From: Asticcacaulis sp. AC466
GTDB lineage: Bacteria > Pseudomonadota > Alphaproteobacteria > Caulobacterales > Caulobacteraceae
Direction of reading: 5' to 3'
DNA: 64,000 nucleotides
NCBI RefSeq assembly: GCF_000495815.1
Contig: NZ_AWGE01000006.1
Span: 124,001 to 188,000 of the forward strand
The first letter of the stretch is position 1, and every line of letters begins with the position of its first letter. This document shows, piece by piece, positions 47,325-56,263 of the stretch. Both the position numbers and the translations under genes were made by a program. The notes beneath the pieces were generated by a model. It did no database searches. It was given only the letters and a program-made list of their open reading frames with translations, and was not told where the DNA came from.

Positions 47325-48476
47325 GTGAATCCTGTCTTCTCCGACCTGCCCGTCAGTATTTTCGAGATCATGTCGCTGGAAGCGCGGGCGCGCGGTGCGA
47401 TCAACCTCGGGCAGGGCTTTCCGGAGGTGGACGGCTTTGCGGACGTGCGCGAAGCCGCCGGGCGGGCCTTGATGACGCAGTCGAACCAGTATGCGCCCAT
47501 GCGCGGATTGCCGATCCTGCGCAACGCGGTGGCCGACTTTTACCATCGGGTGCAGGGCGTGACGGTTGATCCGGATACTCAGGTCCTGATTACATCGGGC
47601 GCCACCGAGGCCATCTGCGCCGCTATTATTTCGATGGTCACGCCCGGCGATGAAGTGGTGGTCTTTGAGCCGATGTACGACGCATACGTCCCTCTCATCC
47701 GTCGCGCCGGCGGCGTACCACGCATTGTGCAGCTCAGACCGCCGCATTGGGAATTCAGCGACGACGACCTCCGGAATGTCTTCAGTGATAGAACGAAGCT
47801 GGTCCTCATCACCACCCCCAACAATCCAACGACCCATTGCTTCAGCCGCGAACAATTGACCCTGCTGGGTGACTATTGCCAGCGTTTTGACGCGTGGGTG
47901 ATGAGCGACGAGGTGTGGGAGGAGGTTGTCTTTGACCGCGCACATGTCAGCGTGCTGCACATTCCGACGCTGGCGCAACGCGCGATCAAGATCGGCTCGG
48001 CGGGCAAGATATTCTCGCTCACCGGCTGGAAGGTCGGCTTCGTTGTCGCCGAAAAGGCGCTTATCGATCAGGTGGCGCGGGCGCACCAGTTTATCACCTT
48101 TGCGACGCCCCCTGCCTTGCAACACGCCGTTGCCTATGGCCTGGGCTTGCCACGAGACCGGTTCGAGGCAGCGCGTGCGGAATTGAAATCGCAACGCGAT
48201 TACCTGGCGGGATTATTGGCAGAGGCGGGGTTTGCACGCCTGCCAACCGAGGGCACCTATTTCCTGAATATCGATCTGGCCGCTTCCGGTGTGACGGGTT
48301 CGGGGCTCGATTTTGCCTATCGCCTGGTTCGCGAACAGGGTCTGGCCACGATCCCGTTGCAGGCTTTTTGCGAAACCGGACGCGACCTGCCGGTGCTGCG
48401 CCTATGCTTTGCCAAGGCGCGCGACAGCCTGACGCGCGGTGCAGCCGCTTTGGCGGCGGCGCGTAAGGCAAACTAG
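47325..48476 (+). CDS. PLP-dependent class I/II aminotransferase
   Basis: A 383-residue fold-type I aminotransferase. PLP contacts appear in TSGATEAICAA, TPNNPTTH (Asn) and MSDEVWEEVVFD (Asp), and the Schiff-base Lys is in GSAGKIFSLTGWKVGF. The opening NLGQGFPEVDG and the overall pattern match YbdL/kynurenine- or methionine-type transaminases. The start is a GTG at 47325. It stands 73 bp after the aldo/keto reductase with a weak GCGAT/ATCGC stem in between, so it may be transcribed separately. Its end converges on the HAD-like gene with a three-base gap. Confidence 0.92.
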   Translation: MNPVFSDLPVSIFEIMSLEARARGAINLGQGFPEVDGFADVREAAGRALMTQSNQYAPMRGLPILRNAVADFYHRVQGVTVDPDTQVLITSGATEAICAAIISMVTPGDEVVVFEPMYDAYVPLIRRAGGVPRIVQLRPPHWEFSDDDLRNVFSDRTKLVLITTPNNPTTHCFSREQLTLLGDYCQRFDAWVMSDEVWEEVVFDRAHVSVLHIPTLAQRAIKIGSAGKIFSLTGWKVGFVVAEKALIDQVARAHQFITFATPPALQHAVAYGLGLPRDRFEAARAELKSQRDYLAGLLAEAGFARLPTEGTYFLNIDLAASGVTGSGLDFAYRLVREQGLATIPLQAFCETGRDLPVLRLCFAKARDSLTRGAAALAAARKAN

Positions 48477-48479
48477 GCC

Positions 48480-49391
48480 TTACTCTACCGGTTCCATGTG
48501 GAATGGCGTGACGCACAGAGTGGCGCGGATCGCGTTGCAAAGCGAGTCACGCACGGCTTTGAAATCGCTGTCTGTTTTGGTTTGGCGCGCCGGATCGGCC
48601 ATGAAGGCTGCGGTGGCCGGCCATAGTCGTTCATAGCTGTACAGATGTATGTCGGCCTTCATCTCAGGGGCTGCCGCCTGAACATTGCGAACATTCTGGA
48701 AGGTGTCATCGACAAAATAGACATCGGTGTAACGATGCCCTTTCAGGCTTTTGAGCAAAATGCCCAGCATGACGCCCTTGTCCTGGCCGGACAGCATCAT
48801 GACGCCGTCAGAAACCGTCACCGGACGATAGGGTTTTGTTTGTACCGAAATGCGCGCCCGCTTCGCCGCCCGGCGAATTTCGGCATCCCCCAGATTGCCC
48901 CGGCGCACGCACAGAGGCGGGCCGCATTCCGGCGCCGACGACAGGTCGATGCCATTGGCTTTCAGGGCGGCTTCGGTGGCGCCGCGCAAATCGGACCCGC
49001 GCGCGCTCAAGGCATAGACGGCTATTCCGGCGGTCTGAAGGCGCCTGACCTGCTGGGCCGCGTCCGGCTGCGTGGGGGATAGGGTGCTGAGTTGCAACAG
49101 GGCGGTGTTGTTGAGCAACAGGGCCTGAAAACCAGCCTCGCTTTTATCGCGTGTCTGTTGCCAGTTGAACCAGGTGTCGCTGCCCAGGTCTTGGGGCATG
49201 GTGAGGAGCGTATTGTCTATGTCGAAAACGACCAGGACGCGGCGGCCTTGCGCATGGGCGGCCAGGGCGGCATCAACCGGATTGGCCAGGTCGGTGACGG
49301 AGGTATAGGCCGGTTGTGGCTTTTGCGCGGCCTTGGCAGCGGCAGGCAAACACGCCAGGGCGGCGATCAAAAAAACGTATGACAGTTTCAT
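48480..49391 (-). CDS. Secreted HAD-like DUF2608 protein
   Basis: A 303-residue protein with a signal peptide (LSYVFLIAALACLPAAAKA). HAD motif I is VVFDIDNTLL, motif II appears as ALSARGSD, and motif IV as VYFVDDTFQNVRN. This matches the DUF2608 family of HAD-fold proteins found mainly in intracellular bacteria and scattered Gram-negatives. A phosphatase is plausible but untested. It likely acts in the periplasm. The gene lies downstream of the cupin gene on the same strand (gap 32 bp). Confidence 0.85.
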   Translation of the reverse strand: MKLSYVFLIAALACLPAAAKAAQKPQPAYTSVTDLANPVDAALAAHAQGRRVLVVFDIDNTLLTMPQDLGSDTWFNWQQTRDKSEAGFQALLLNNTALLQLSTLSPTQPDAAQQVRRLQTAGIAVYALSARGSDLRGATEAALKANGIDLSSAPECGPPLCVRRGNLGDAEIRRAAKRARISVQTKPYRPVTVSDGVMMLSGQDKGVMLGILLKSLKGHRYTDVYFVDDTFQNVRNVQAAAPEMKADIHLYSYERLWPATAAFMADPARQTKTDSDFKAVRDSLCNAIRATLCVTPFHMEPVE

Positions 49392-49423
49392 GACGGTTTG
49401 TTAGCGCGCTTTTGCGCCAAAAA

Positions 49424-50452
49424 CTAGCCGCGTCCCTCAATCAGCTTGCGCAGGCTGTCGAAAATCTCTTTGCGCATCTTGGCATCGTGCCGCCCAAGGC
49501 CGCCTTGGCGCGCGGGCGGTACATGAGCCATCGGGTCGCCGTCGACCTGGAAGATATAGTTGTCGAACATGGCCTTCCAATAGACCTTGTCCGCCGGCGA
49601 AATGTCCTTGAGCGACAGGAGCGCCGCCAGAAAAGCCGACATGGGGTTTTCGACCGTGGAGGCGCTATTGCCCCACCAGTAGTTGATCAAGACGTTGAAG
49701 GGGCTGAGTGACTGAACGTGGTGCCACCAGTATTTCGGCACATAGAGGGCGTCACCCGGCTCAAGTTCAGCGACCGTGGCCGCGGCTAACGCATCTTTCA
49801 GGCGCGGGAAGCTCTCGAAGTCCGGTTCCTCCAGGCTCGCCAGGGAAATGGCGCGTCCGGACGGGGTATGATCCATCGGGCCGATATACAGGTTTTTTAG
49901 CTGCTCCGGCGGGAACAGGATGAAGCGCCGTCGCCCGGCAACGACGCAGGCCAGATTATGATCGTTGTCGTTATGGGTTTGTGCGCGGGTGGCGTTGCTG
50001 ATCCAGATGCGCGGGGCAATGGCGGGCGGGAGAAGCGGATTTATATTTTCGGCCAGGAAACCCGGCAAATAGTCCTTGATCACCGTGGACTGGATGTAGG
50101 TGTAGGGCGGATTGGGGTGATCCATCGCCGCCAGAATCTGGTCTATGCCGGCTGAAACCGTTTTGAACCGCTTGTTGAAATTGAATTCGCTCATGTCGGG
50201 GCTGTAGGAGAAGCGGCCCTTTACCCCACTATGGGCTTCAAGCACGGTTGTTGGATGGCCGGTGTCGAGCGCTTTCAAATATTGCGCCATGGGTTCAGCC
50301 CCGGCCAGGCCGCACCTTACTGAGGGCCAGTCCGCGACCAGTCCCCGCATCAGGACGGGCCGGTTCGCCGACAAGATTGCCTGCGCGAACATATCCGGCG
50401 TAATACCATCGATCGTATCGACGCGGGATGGGGATTCGATGATGTCCGGCAT
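49424..50452 (-). CDS. Cupin_8 (JmjC-like) 2-oxoglutarate dioxygenase homologue
   Basis: A 342-residue JmjC-like protein. The iron triad is the His and Asp of QTHNDNDHN and the His of VPKYWWHHVQSL; the 2-oxoglutarate Lys/Thr positions are not certain. Overall it resembles FIH/PASS1-type hydroxylases of proteins or small molecules. In Caulobacterales and Sphingomonads this family is often encoded with TonB receptors and halogenase homologues; here it is divergent from such a set, 774 bp away. A 55-codon frame lies between. Its ATG at 50452 has no strong ribosome site. Confidence 0.9.
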   Translation of the reverse strand: MPDIIESPSRVDTIDGITPDMFAQAILSANRPVLMRGLVADWPSVRCGLAGAEPMAQYLKALDTGHPTTVLEAHSGVKGRFSYSPDMSEFNFNKRFKTVSAGIDQILAAMDHPNPPYTYIQSTVIKDYLPGFLAENINPLLPPAIAPRIWISNATRAQTHNDNDHNLACVVAGRRRFILFPPEQLKNLYIGPMDHTPSGRAISLASLEEPDFESFPRLKDALAAATVAELEPGDALYVPKYWWHHVQSLSPFNVLINYWWGNSASTVENPMSAFLAALLSLKDISPADKVYWKAMFDNYIFQVDGDPMAHVPPARQGGLGRHDAKMRKEIFDSLRKLIEGRG

Positions 50453-50496
50453 CGGGAACTCTGGGTATAGATTTGGGTTGACCCTTGCGGCGCGAA

Positions 50497-50664
50497 TTAG
50501 GCCACGGCTTGGTGGTAGATCAGGGCGATTGTCTTGGCAAGGTGTGCCGTGTCGTCCGCCGTGAGTGACTGCACCAATGCTGGACCAATCAGTGAAGCCT
50601 GTGAGGGTGTGGCCTCAAAAATCTCTACGGTATGGTGCGGACACGCATATGGCGATTTCGTCAC
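50497..50664 (-). CDS. Possible 55-residue protein upstream of the cupin gene
   Basis: A GTG-started frame of 55 codons that ends 44 bases before the cupin start, on the same strand. The sequence reads like a real protein rather than a shadow (SPYACPHHTVEIFEATPS, then DDTAHLAKTIALIYHQAVA): soluble, helical at the C-terminus, with a Cys-Pro-His-His near the N-terminus. AAGG stands 13 bases before the GTG, a loose ribosome site. No family is recognised. It could be a small gene of the cupin transcript or the tail of a decayed gene, since a stop (TAA) precedes it by eight codons. Confidence 0.4.
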   Translation of the reverse strand: MTKSPYACPHHTVEIFEATPSQASLIGPALVQSLTADDTAHLAKTIALIYHQAVA

Positions 50665-50852
50665 ACATAGTATCGCCTTGGTTTAGCCTGCTGGATTGGC
50701 TTTGTCAGATCTCTCACTATCATTTACGCTCATTGGGGTGTTAAAAGCCGATATATTGAATTGATTTATAACGATTTTTATGCCGAAGCCGCACGTTGAT
50801 TTATATTTTAAATCTAGAAGTGCAGCCAATAATCCGGGCGCAATGAGGAGCG

Positions 50853-50864
50853 TGAACCGGTTCA
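50853..50864. promoter_or_regulatory. LacI-type operator candidate
   Basis: TGAACCGGTTCA is a perfect 12-base palindrome with the central CG and outer TG/CA typical of LacI-family sites. It is 363 bp upstream of the TonB receptor start and 400 bp from the cupin start. Confidence 0.4.
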
Positions 50865-51043
50865 TGACCGGTGGGAAGTGTGGCATTCGTGCCATCTTTG
50901 GGCCAGATTGTGGCGAAAACCTATCTTGAGGCTGGATATTCTTACGACGTTTCTGTAACAAATAAAGACGAAATAATTAATCAGGTCGAGAAGCGTCACA
51001 GGTTACCCCGGAAATTGAGAGACATGCGGCAGTACTGTCGGCT

Positions 51044-51076
51044 CAATTAATTTTGACATATGCGTCAAATTAATTG
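51044..51076. promoter_or_regulatory. Long inverted repeat upstream of the TonB receptor
   Basis: CAATTAATTTTGAC (51044-51057) and GTCAAATTAATTG (51064-51076) are reverse complements apart from one missing A, around ATATGC. A TTGACA hexamer lies inside the left arm, so a bound protein would cover a -35-like element. It is 150-180 bp before the receptor start. Confidence 0.55.
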
Positions 51077-51226
51077 TCGTCAGCTGACCAAGCGTGCGAA
51101 TTGCCAGTCCGGACCATCCTGATCAAGACAAACCCGCTTAGCTCGTCACGGTTGCTGTTTTGTATAACGGTCTCACCGGCAGCATCTCGGGTCTGCCGTT
51201 CAGGACAACTAGGGAGAAGAAGTATT

Positions 51227-54200
51227 ATGAGAGATACCAAAGGCAAGGCTCGCGGGCTGACCCTGTTGAGCGGCGCGTCCGCCGTCGCCTTGACCGCCAT
51301 GGCTGCCAGCCTGGCGGTTCCTGCGTTTGCGCAGGATGCTAAGGCGACAGACGATTCCGGCGCGCAACAGGTCGTCGTCGTCGGCGTCCGCCGCTCGCTG
51401 AAAACCGCCCAGCAGATCAAGAAGGATGCCGATACCGTCGTCGATTCGATCACGTCCACCGATATCGGTTCGTTCCCGGATAAGTCGGTCGCCGAGGCGC
51501 TGCAACGCGTCGCCGGTATCACGGTGACCCGCTTCGCCGCCGCTACCGATACGGCGCACTTCTCGGCCGAACCCTCCGGCGTTCTGGTTCGTGGTCTGCA
51601 ACAGGTCCGTTCCGAATTCAACGGCCGTGACGTGTTCTCGGCCAACTCATCGCGCGGCCTGTCGTGGGGCGACGTATCGCCCGAGCTGATGGCCGGTGTC
51701 GATACCTACAAGAACCAGACGGCTGATCTGATCGAAGGCGGTATCGCCGGGTCGATCAACCTCAAGACCCGCCTGCCTTTCGATTCCAAGGGCCGCCTTC
51801 TGGCGCTGTCGGCCGATGCCTCCTACGGCGATCTGGCCAAGAAGTGGACGCCGTCCTTCTCCGGTATCTATTCTGATCGCTGGTCGACCGATATGGGTGA
51901 GTTCGGCCTGATGGTGAACGCCGCCTATTCGGACATCGCCACGACCTCGCAGGGCATCCAGTACGGTCGTATGGGTATCTTCTGTAATGACCAGAATCTG
52001 GGCGAGCACGATACGTGTAACGGCAACCAGTTTGGCCACAACGATGCCGACACGACGCACAACTTCGCCTATATTCCCGTCTCAACGACGTTGCGCGATA
52101 CGAATTTCGATCGCACGCGTCACGGCATCTCCGCTGCCGGTCAGTGGGAAAGCCCGAACAAGAGCCTTCTGGCGACCTTGCAGTTCAATACGTCCAGTTA
52201 TGAAAACAAGTGGCATGAGCACGCCGTCACTTCGAACTATTTCGACGTTTGGGCGCAACCGCTCGGCTATCAGTTCTCGAACGATACGGCGGCAAAGCCG
52301 CTGCCGGGGCAGAGCTTTACCTTCAATGATCAGGGGCTGTTCCAGACGGGCGTCCTGACATCGGATATCGGCTGGTGGGGTGCCGATAATGCTGGCTCGG
52401 CCGTGATCGCGCAAAATTCGTCCGGGCAGCAAATGGTAAATGCCTGTTACGGCTGGAACGGATGCGAGCCCAATCGCCGCGGCGCTACTGTGGGAACAGC
52501 TACGCGCTTTAACCACAACAAGGAAACAACCACCGATACCTCGTTCAATTTGCGCTGGATCATCAGTGACCGTCTGCGTGCCAACTTCGACGTTCAATAT
52601 GTCGACGCCGATGTCACCAATTATGACATCGAAATCGATATGAACTCGTTCGCCAATGTCGGTTTGGACGCGACCGGCAAGTATCCGGTCACCACCCTGT
52701 CGCCGGGGACCAATATCAACCTGTCGGCAGGTGGTTTGGCCAACCCAAATAGCTACTACTACAACTCGGTCATGGACCACACCGAAGACTCCCACGGCAA
52801 GGAACTCGCCAGCCGTTTCGATCTGCAGATGTCGTTTGACGAAGGCTGGATCGACACCCTGAAGGTGGGCGTCCGTTACGCCGACCGTCAGCAGAACGTG
52901 AACTGGTCGGCCTACAACTGGAAGAATATCTCTAACACGTACAGTCCGAATGCCTCGACCTTCAACATCGATACGCCCCTGCGTACCGGCGGTCCGCTCT
53001 ATCATGTTGAAGATTTCGGCACCGAGTTCATGCATCGCAGCGACCTGATCAATCAACATCAGTTCGTCTTCTTCAACTATGATACGCTGGAAAGTCGTGC
53101 GGCGTTGTCGAAGGCCATGAGCCAAGCCAGCACAGGCATCGGTTCGTGGATTCCAATCTGCGATCGAACCGACGAAGTTGCCAACAGCTGCTATACGGCG
53201 GCTGAACAGATGGATATCGAGGAAGAAAGCTACGCCGGCTATCTGCAGGTTAAGTTCGGCGGCAATGACAAGACGATCTTCGGCAAGGCCGTTACCGGTA
53301 ATGCCGGGGTGCGCTGGGTTCAGACCAACATCACCTCAAAGGGTGGTGGCGTTAAATATCCAGACGCCTTCGAATATAACCAGAACAACTGCGATGGATC
53401 TTTGACTGCCCTGGAGCAGTCTCAGGCACAGGCCGCAGGCCAGTATGCGGTGTTCCTGCCCTGTATCACCAATCACTCCGTGGACGACGTTGCTTTCCGC
53501 GATGGGGCCATCACCGGGGATGCGCAATTCCCGGCGGTCGTCAATACAACGCACATCAACTTCCTGCCTTCGTTCAACATGAAGGTTCAGTTGAATGATA
53601 CCTGGCTGGCGCGCTTCGCCTATTCACGCGCCATGTCGCGTCCGGACATGGGCTATCTGCGCAACTACTTCTACGTCCAGGGGTCGGCCTTGACCTCGTC
53701 AGAAATGTATATCGGTAACCCTAATGTGGTTCTGGGTACGGGTACGGGTGGTCCGGCCACAAGCTGTGACGTGGGTACACCCTGTAGCTACAAGGGGTAT
53801 CGCTATACAGCGTCTTCCGGTAACCCATACCTGAAGCCGACCACGGCCGATCAATACGACCTGACGTTCGAAAACTACTTCGCCGCGGTCGGTTCGTTCT
53901 CGTTCGACCTGTTCTACAAGAAGTTCTACGATTACGTCCAGAACGGCACGCGTCAGGTCGTTACGCTTACCCATGCAGGCGTAACACGTGACGTTCAGGT
54001 TACCGGACCGGTCAACGGTCAGGGCGCCAGCCTGAAGGGCTTCGAAGTGGCCTATCAGCGTTACTTCGACTTCCTGCCCGCGCCGTTTGACGGCTTCGGT
54101 ATTCAGGCGAACTACACCCATATCAAGAATACTGGTGTTAAAAATACAGGCCTGGGTTCGACCTCCGCCGGCGGCGGCGGTGGTCTGGGTTCGGCAGGCG

Positions 54201-54577
54201 GCGGCGTTATCGCGGCCTACGACAACATCACGGTGGATCGCCTGGAAGGGCTGTCGGACGACTCGTACAACCTCATCGGCATGTACGAAAAGGGTCCGTG
54301 GGCCTTGCGCGCCGCCTATAACTGGCGCTCGAAGTTCCTGGTCACCGCCGCTGACTGCTGCGTCGGTTTCCCGATCTGGCAAAAGGGCATAGGTTACCTC
54401 GATGCGTCGGCCCGTTATCGCGTCAACGACAATATCGAACTGTCGATCCAGGGCTCCAACCTGCTCGACTCCGATACGGTCCTGATGCAGCAGGTCGACA
54501 ACCGTGGCACCCTGATGCCGAACGCCTGGTTCAAGAATGACCGTCGCGTTCAGGTCGGCGTCCGCCTGAAGTACTAA
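51227..54577 (+). CDS. TonB-dependent receptor (TonB-Xanth-Caul family)
   Basis: A 1116-residue outer-membrane receptor of the large type found in Xanthomonas and Caulobacter, used mostly for oligosaccharides or other large nutrients rather than iron. After the signal peptide (LTAMAASLAVPAFAQ) comes the TonB box/plug (QQVVVVGVRRSLKTAQQIK; DIGSFPDKSVAEALQRVAGI; VLVRGLQQVRSEFNGRDVF; LIEGGIAGSINLKTR) and a long barrel ending in the aromatic VGVRLKY. There is no STN signalling domain. GGGAGAAG precedes the ATG at 51227; the longer frame is rejected. It is followed by an intrinsic terminator and then three halogenase-family genes. Confidence 0.95.
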   Translation: MRDTKGKARGLTLLSGASAVALTAMAASLAVPAFAQDAKATDDSGAQQVVVVGVRRSLKTAQQIKKDADTVVDSITSTDIGSFPDKSVAEALQRVAGITVTRFAAATDTAHFSAEPSGVLVRGLQQVRSEFNGRDVFSANSSRGLSWGDVSPELMAGVDTYKNQTADLIEGGIAGSINLKTRLPFDSKGRLLALSADASYGDLAKKWTPSFSGIYSDRWSTDMGEFGLMVNAAYSDIATTSQGIQYGRMGIFCNDQNLGEHDTCNGNQFGHNDADTTHNFAYIPVSTTLRDTNFDRTRHGISAAGQWESPNKSLLATLQFNTSSYENKWHEHAVTSNYFDVWAQPLGYQFSNDTAAKPLPGQSFTFNDQGLFQTGVLTSDIGWWGADNAGSAVIAQNSSGQQMVNACYGWNGCEPNRRGATVGTATRFNHNKETTTDTSFNLRWIISDRLRANFDVQYVDADVTNYDIEIDMNSFANVGLDATGKYPVTTLSPGTNINLSAGGLANPNSYYYNSVMDHTEDSHGKELASRFDLQMSFDEGWIDTLKVGVRYADRQQNVNWSAYNWKNISNTYSPNASTFNIDTPLRTGGPLYHVEDFGTEFMHRSDLINQHQFVFFNYDTLESRAALSKAMSQASTGIGSWIPICDRTDEVANSCYTAAEQMDIEEESYAGYLQVKFGGNDKTIFGKAVTGNAGVRWVQTNITSKGGGVKYPDAFEYNQNNCDGSLTALEQSQAQAAGQYAVFLPCITNHSVDDVAFRDGAITGDAQFPAVVNTTHINFLPSFNMKVQLNDTWLARFAYSRAMSRPDMGYLRNYFYVQGSALTSSEMYIGNPNVVLGTGTGGPATSCDVGTPCSYKGYRYTASSGNPYLKPTTADQYDLTFENYFAAVGSFSFDLFYKKFYDYVQNGTRQVVTLTHAGVTRDVQVTGPVNGQGASLKGFEVAYQRYFDFLPAPFDGFGIQANYTHIKNTGVKNTGLGSTSAGGGGGLGSAGGGVIAAYDNITVDRLEGLSDDSYNLIGMYEKGPWALRAAYNWRSKFLVTAADCCVGFPIWQKGIGYLDASARYRVNDNIELSIQGSNLLDSDTVLMQQVDNRGTLMPNAWFKNDRRVQVGVRLKY

Positions 54578-54602
54578 GAGACCCTACACGGGGCAAAGGG
54601 GG

Positions 54603-54641
54603 AAGCGCGTCGCGGGAAACTGCGGCGCGCTTGCTTTTTTT
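54603..54641 (+). terminator. Intrinsic terminator between TonB receptor and halogenase genes
   Basis: AAGCGCGTCGC (54603-54613) pairs with GCGGCGCGCTT (54622-54632), with one G-U pair and an eight-base loop, and is followed by TTTTTTT at 54635-54641. This is the clearest intrinsic terminator on the plus strand. It should make receptor transcripts more abundant than read-through into the halogenases. Confidence 0.85.
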
Positions 54642-54676
54642 GCGGGCGGCGGGCAACCTGCATTGCATAATAAGTC

Positions 54677-54692
54677 GCGCGGCAAACCGCGC
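54677..54692 (+). other. Small hairpin just before the first halogenase ribosome site
   Basis: GCGCGG, CAAA, CCGCGC. It sits two bases before the TGGAGG ribosome site of the first halogenase gene and might modulate its translation or mark a 5' end. Confidence 0.35.
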
Positions 54693-54709
54693 CACTGGAG
54701 GCGTATATA

Positions 54710-56263
54710 ATGGCATCACCCCTCAAGGTCGTCATCCTGGGCGGCGGGACGTCTGGTTGGATGTGTGCAGCCGCCCTGTCCGCCATCCTGAAGCCGGGGA
54801 CGCCCAGCAGCATCCTTGACCTGCGATTGATCGAATCGGCGGATATCGGCACGGTCGGTGTCGGCGAGGCGACCCTGCCTCATATAAAGGAATTCAACGA
54901 TTTCCTCGGCATCAACGAAGCCGAGTTCATGCGCAAGACCAAGGCGACCTTCAAGCTGGGGATCGAGTTCCGCGACTGGGGGCAGGTGGGCAACAGCTAC
55001 ATCCATCCTTTCGGGACATTTGGTCAGACCCTGGCCGGCGTGGAGTTCCAGCACTACTGGACGCGCGCCCAGGCCTTGGGCGAAGCAGCGTCGATCGAGG
55101 ACTATTCCTACGCCATCCAGGCCGCGCGCGGCCAGAAATTCGATTTCCCATCGGAAGACAAGGAATCGATCAAATCGACATTTTCCTACGCCTATCATTT
55201 CGACGCCGGCCTTTACGCCGCATTCCTGCGCGACTTCGCCGAAGCACGGGGCCTCAAACGGACCGAAGGCAAGGTTGAAACCGTTGCTCTGAAACCGGAC
55301 AGCGGTGATATTGCCAGCCTGACCCTGGCGTCGGGTGAGGTGATCGAAGGCGACCTGTTTATCGACTGCTCCGGTTTCCGCGGTCTGTTGATCGAAGATC
55401 ACCTGCACGCCGGTTGGGAAGACTGGTCGCGCTGGTTGCCATGTGACCGCGCCTTGGCGGTTCCGAGCGAACGCACCGACGACTTCCCTTCGTACACGCG
55501 TTCGACCGCCCTATCCGCCGGCTGGCAATGGCGCATTCCGCTTCAGCACCGGACCGGCAATGGCTATGTCTACAGCAGCGCCTTCATTAGCGATGACGAC
55601 GCCCAAAAGGCCTTGCTGGCCAATCTCGACGGCGCGGCCCTGATGGACCCCAAGCCTCTTCGCTTCAAGGCCGGACGCCGCAAGAAATCCTGGTACAAGA
55701 ACTGCCTGACCATCGGCCTGTCGTCTGGCTTCCTCGAACCGCTCGAATCGACGAGCATCTATCTGGTCCAGATCGCGGTCCAGACCTTGATCGCCCTGTT
55801 TCCGTCCAGCAAGCCGGGTGAACCGATCGACGACAAACTGGCCGATGAATTTAACCGCCTGATCGATATCGAATATGAACGGGTGCGTGACTTCCTGATC
55901 CTGCACTATCACGCCAACACGCGCACGGACTCAGCCCTGTGGGACTATGTCCGTCATATGAACGTGCCCGACAGCCTGACGCACAAGATCGAACAGTTCA
56001 AACGGCGCGGCTATGTGAAAAAATATCGCGACGGCCTGTTTTCACCGCCGTCATGGCTTGCGGTCTTCATCGGCCAGGGCGTTGTCCCGCACGGCTATGA
56101 TCGGATGGCCGATACGATGGACGATGCCACGGTGATCGAGAAACTGGCCGATATGCGGGTACGCATCCGTGCCAATGTCGACGCCATGCCGGATCATGCG
56201 GATTTTGTCCGCGACTACTGCTTTGTCCCGCCTGCGAAAGTCATGGCTGAGGTGTCGAAATGA
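54710..56263 (+). CDS. Flavin-dependent (tryptophan-type) halogenase homologue 1
   Basis: A 517-residue protein of the tryptophan halogenase family, which uses FADH2, oxygen and halide to make a hypohalous acid held by a Lys. Key features are all present: FAD motif GGGTSGWM (residues about 10-17), the catalytic Lys in KATFKLGIEFRDWG, the WxWxIP motif as GWQWRIPLQHRTGNG, and the active-site Glu-Ser in FLEPLESTSIYLVQ. The substrate cannot be predicted; related enzymes in Brevundimonas and Xanthomonas halogenate free indoles in vitro but their native substrate is unknown. TGGAGG precedes the ATG. Its stop overlaps the next start as ATGA. Confidence 0.94.
   Translation: MASPLKVVILGGGTSGWMCAAALSAILKPGTPSSILDLRLIESADIGTVGVGEATLPHIKEFNDFLGINEAEFMRKTKATFKLGIEFRDWGQVGNSYIHPFGTFGQTLAGVEFQHYWTRAQALGEAASIEDYSYAIQAARGQKFDFPSEDKESIKSTFSYAYHFDAGLYAAFLRDFAEARGLKRTEGKVETVALKPDSGDIASLTLASGEVIEGDLFIDCSGFRGLLIEDHLHAGWEDWSRWLPCDRALAVPSERTDDFPSYTRSTALSAGWQWRIPLQHRTGNGYVYSSAFISDDDAQKALLANLDGAALMDPKPLRFKAGRRKKSWYKNCLTIGLSSGFLEPLESTSIYLVQIAVQTLIALFPSSKPGEPIDDKLADEFNRLIDIEYERVRDFLILHYHANTRTDSALWDYVRHMNVPDSLTHKIEQFKRRGYVKKYRDGLFSPPSWLAVFIGQGVVPHGYDRMADTMDDATVIEKLADMRVRIRANVDAMPDHADFVRDYCFVPPAKVMAEVSK

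Larger units (their letters stand above)
50453..51226. other. 774-bp control region between cupin gene and TonB receptor
   Basis: The largest gap in the window. It holds the 55-codon minus-strand frame at 50497-50664, a TGAACCGGTTCA palindrome at 50853-50864, an AT-rich section at 50730-50820, a long inverted repeat at 51044-51076 and a GTCAGCTGAC palindrome at 51079-51088. No other gene is convincing; a 92-codon frame at 50683-50961 has no coding character. The last 150 bp would be the receptor 5' leader. Confidence 0.5.

Noticed and set aside
50683-50961. 92-codon minus-strand frame in the large intergenic region
   Set aside because: AT-rich, odd composition, no ribosome site, and it overlaps the LacI-type palindrome; more likely chance.
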